A stretch of 64,000 nucleotides of DNA from Ruegeria sp. THAF57. Lineage in GTDB: Bacteria; Pseudomonadota; Alphaproteobacteria; Rhodobacterales; Rhodobacteraceae. The notes beneath the pieces were generated by a model. It was not told the origin of the DNA. It worked only from the letters and a program-made list of their open reading frames with translations, and did not search any database. This document shows, in pieces, positions 63,891-64,000 of the stretch. The DNA is taken from contig NZ_CAIWNQ010000004.1 in the NCBI RefSeq assembly GCF_903914075.1, forward strand, positions 124,001 through 188,000. The letters run 5' to 3'. The position numbers and the translations under genes were made by a program. Numbering within the stretch: position 1 is the stretch's first letter; the number at the start of each line of letters is the position of its first letter.

Positions 63891-64000
63891 ATGTTAAACA
63901 AATCCAACAATCTTAATACCTTGAGGAAAGGCGGCTGGTTCAGCAATCGCTCGGCTGCGTTTCAGCGCGACTTGCTTGAGTGTGGGATCGCAAAGGACTT
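63891..64000 (+). CDS. Probable Crp/Fnr-family regulator, 5' end only
   Basis: The ATG at 63891 opens a frame that stays open to the window edge (36 codons). The sequence LRKGGWFSNRSAAFQRDLLE is like the N-terminal helices before the cyclic-nucleotide-binding domain in Crp/Fnr-type regulators, where a Trp-Phe-Ser/Ala start is frequent. Too short to be sure. It diverges from the arylsulfatase gene, with 200 bp in between, and may control it. Confidence 0.45.
   Translation, partial: MLNKSNNLNTLRKGGWFSNRSAAFQRDLLECGIAKD

Noticed and set aside
1-64000. CRISPR arrays, IS elements, prophage or toxin-antitoxin genes
   Set aside because: No regularly spaced repeats, transposase, integrase or phage-like proteins were found; the lone HNH protein is not in a phage or restriction context.

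Overview
The window looks like chromosome of a marine alphaproteobacterium of the Roseobacter group (Rhodobacteraceae). This is inferred from gene order and protein style: a trpGDC-moaC-moeA-lexA run, a SurA/PpiD gene beside trpE, a class II (B12) NrdJ as ribonucleotide reductase, a GAAC-N7-GAAC LexA operator as in alphaproteobacteria, several TRAP/BCCT uptake genes and an MttB-family methyltransferase. No IS element, prophage, CRISPR array or integrase is visible. Genes are tightly packed, with many 1-4 bp stop/start overlaps.

Layout. 1-3800: 5' part of gltX (minus), comEC (plus), lexA with a readable SOS-regulated promoter. 3.8-12.9 kb: molybdenum cofactor and tryptophan genes (moeA, moaC, trpC, trpD, trpG, then trpE and a PpiD-type foldase), interrupted by an opposite-strand divergent polysaccharide deacetylase gene. 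12.9-17.9 kb: aminotransferase, xanthine phosphoribosyltransferase, fabI, pdxH, a two-domain cold-shock protein, DUF192 protein, tRNA-Pro(TGG), a lipoprotein. 18-22.4 kb: nrdJ with a hairpin-rich leader and a strongly structured, possibly 6S-like RNA region behind it. 22.4-36.5 kb: MttB homologue, outer-membrane barrel, aminotransferase, cysS-cimA-NDUFAF6-like operon, MFS transporter, DNA glycosylase-esterase-GNAT-monooxygenase run, VOC protein, pseudouridine synthase, HNH nuclease, dsbB and a DedA/YqaA-like protein, then tRNA-Leu(CAA).

36.8-47.5 kb is a glycan cluster and the most interesting region. Eight plus-strand genes run almost without gaps (wecB-like epimerase, DPM/ArnC-like GT2, DegT aminotransferase, Gfo/Idh dehydrogenase, left-handed beta-helix acyltransferase with a zinc ribbon, FAD oxidoreductase, NodB deacetylase, GT-C membrane glycosyltransferase), followed by a convergent SMR/ArnE-like small membrane protein. 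The set of roles (aminate, acylate, load on lipid, deacylate, flip, transfer) parallels the Arn aminoarabinose pathway but with a HexNAc-type sugar-building module in place of ArnA. I propose it makes a polyprenyl-phosphate-linked amino sugar for envelope decoration; this is inference.

47.7-64 kb: fatty-acid-hydroxylase-type membrane enzyme, a BCCT betaine-type transporter coupled to a 30-residue membrane peptide, a TAXI-type TRAP system with its own UspA protein, an AttH/FtsX/ABC export-type operon, a small potassium channel, cardiolipin synthase, a periplasmic HAD phosphatase, a formylglycine-type arylsulfatase, and the first 36 codons of a probable Crp/Fnr regulator at the right edge.
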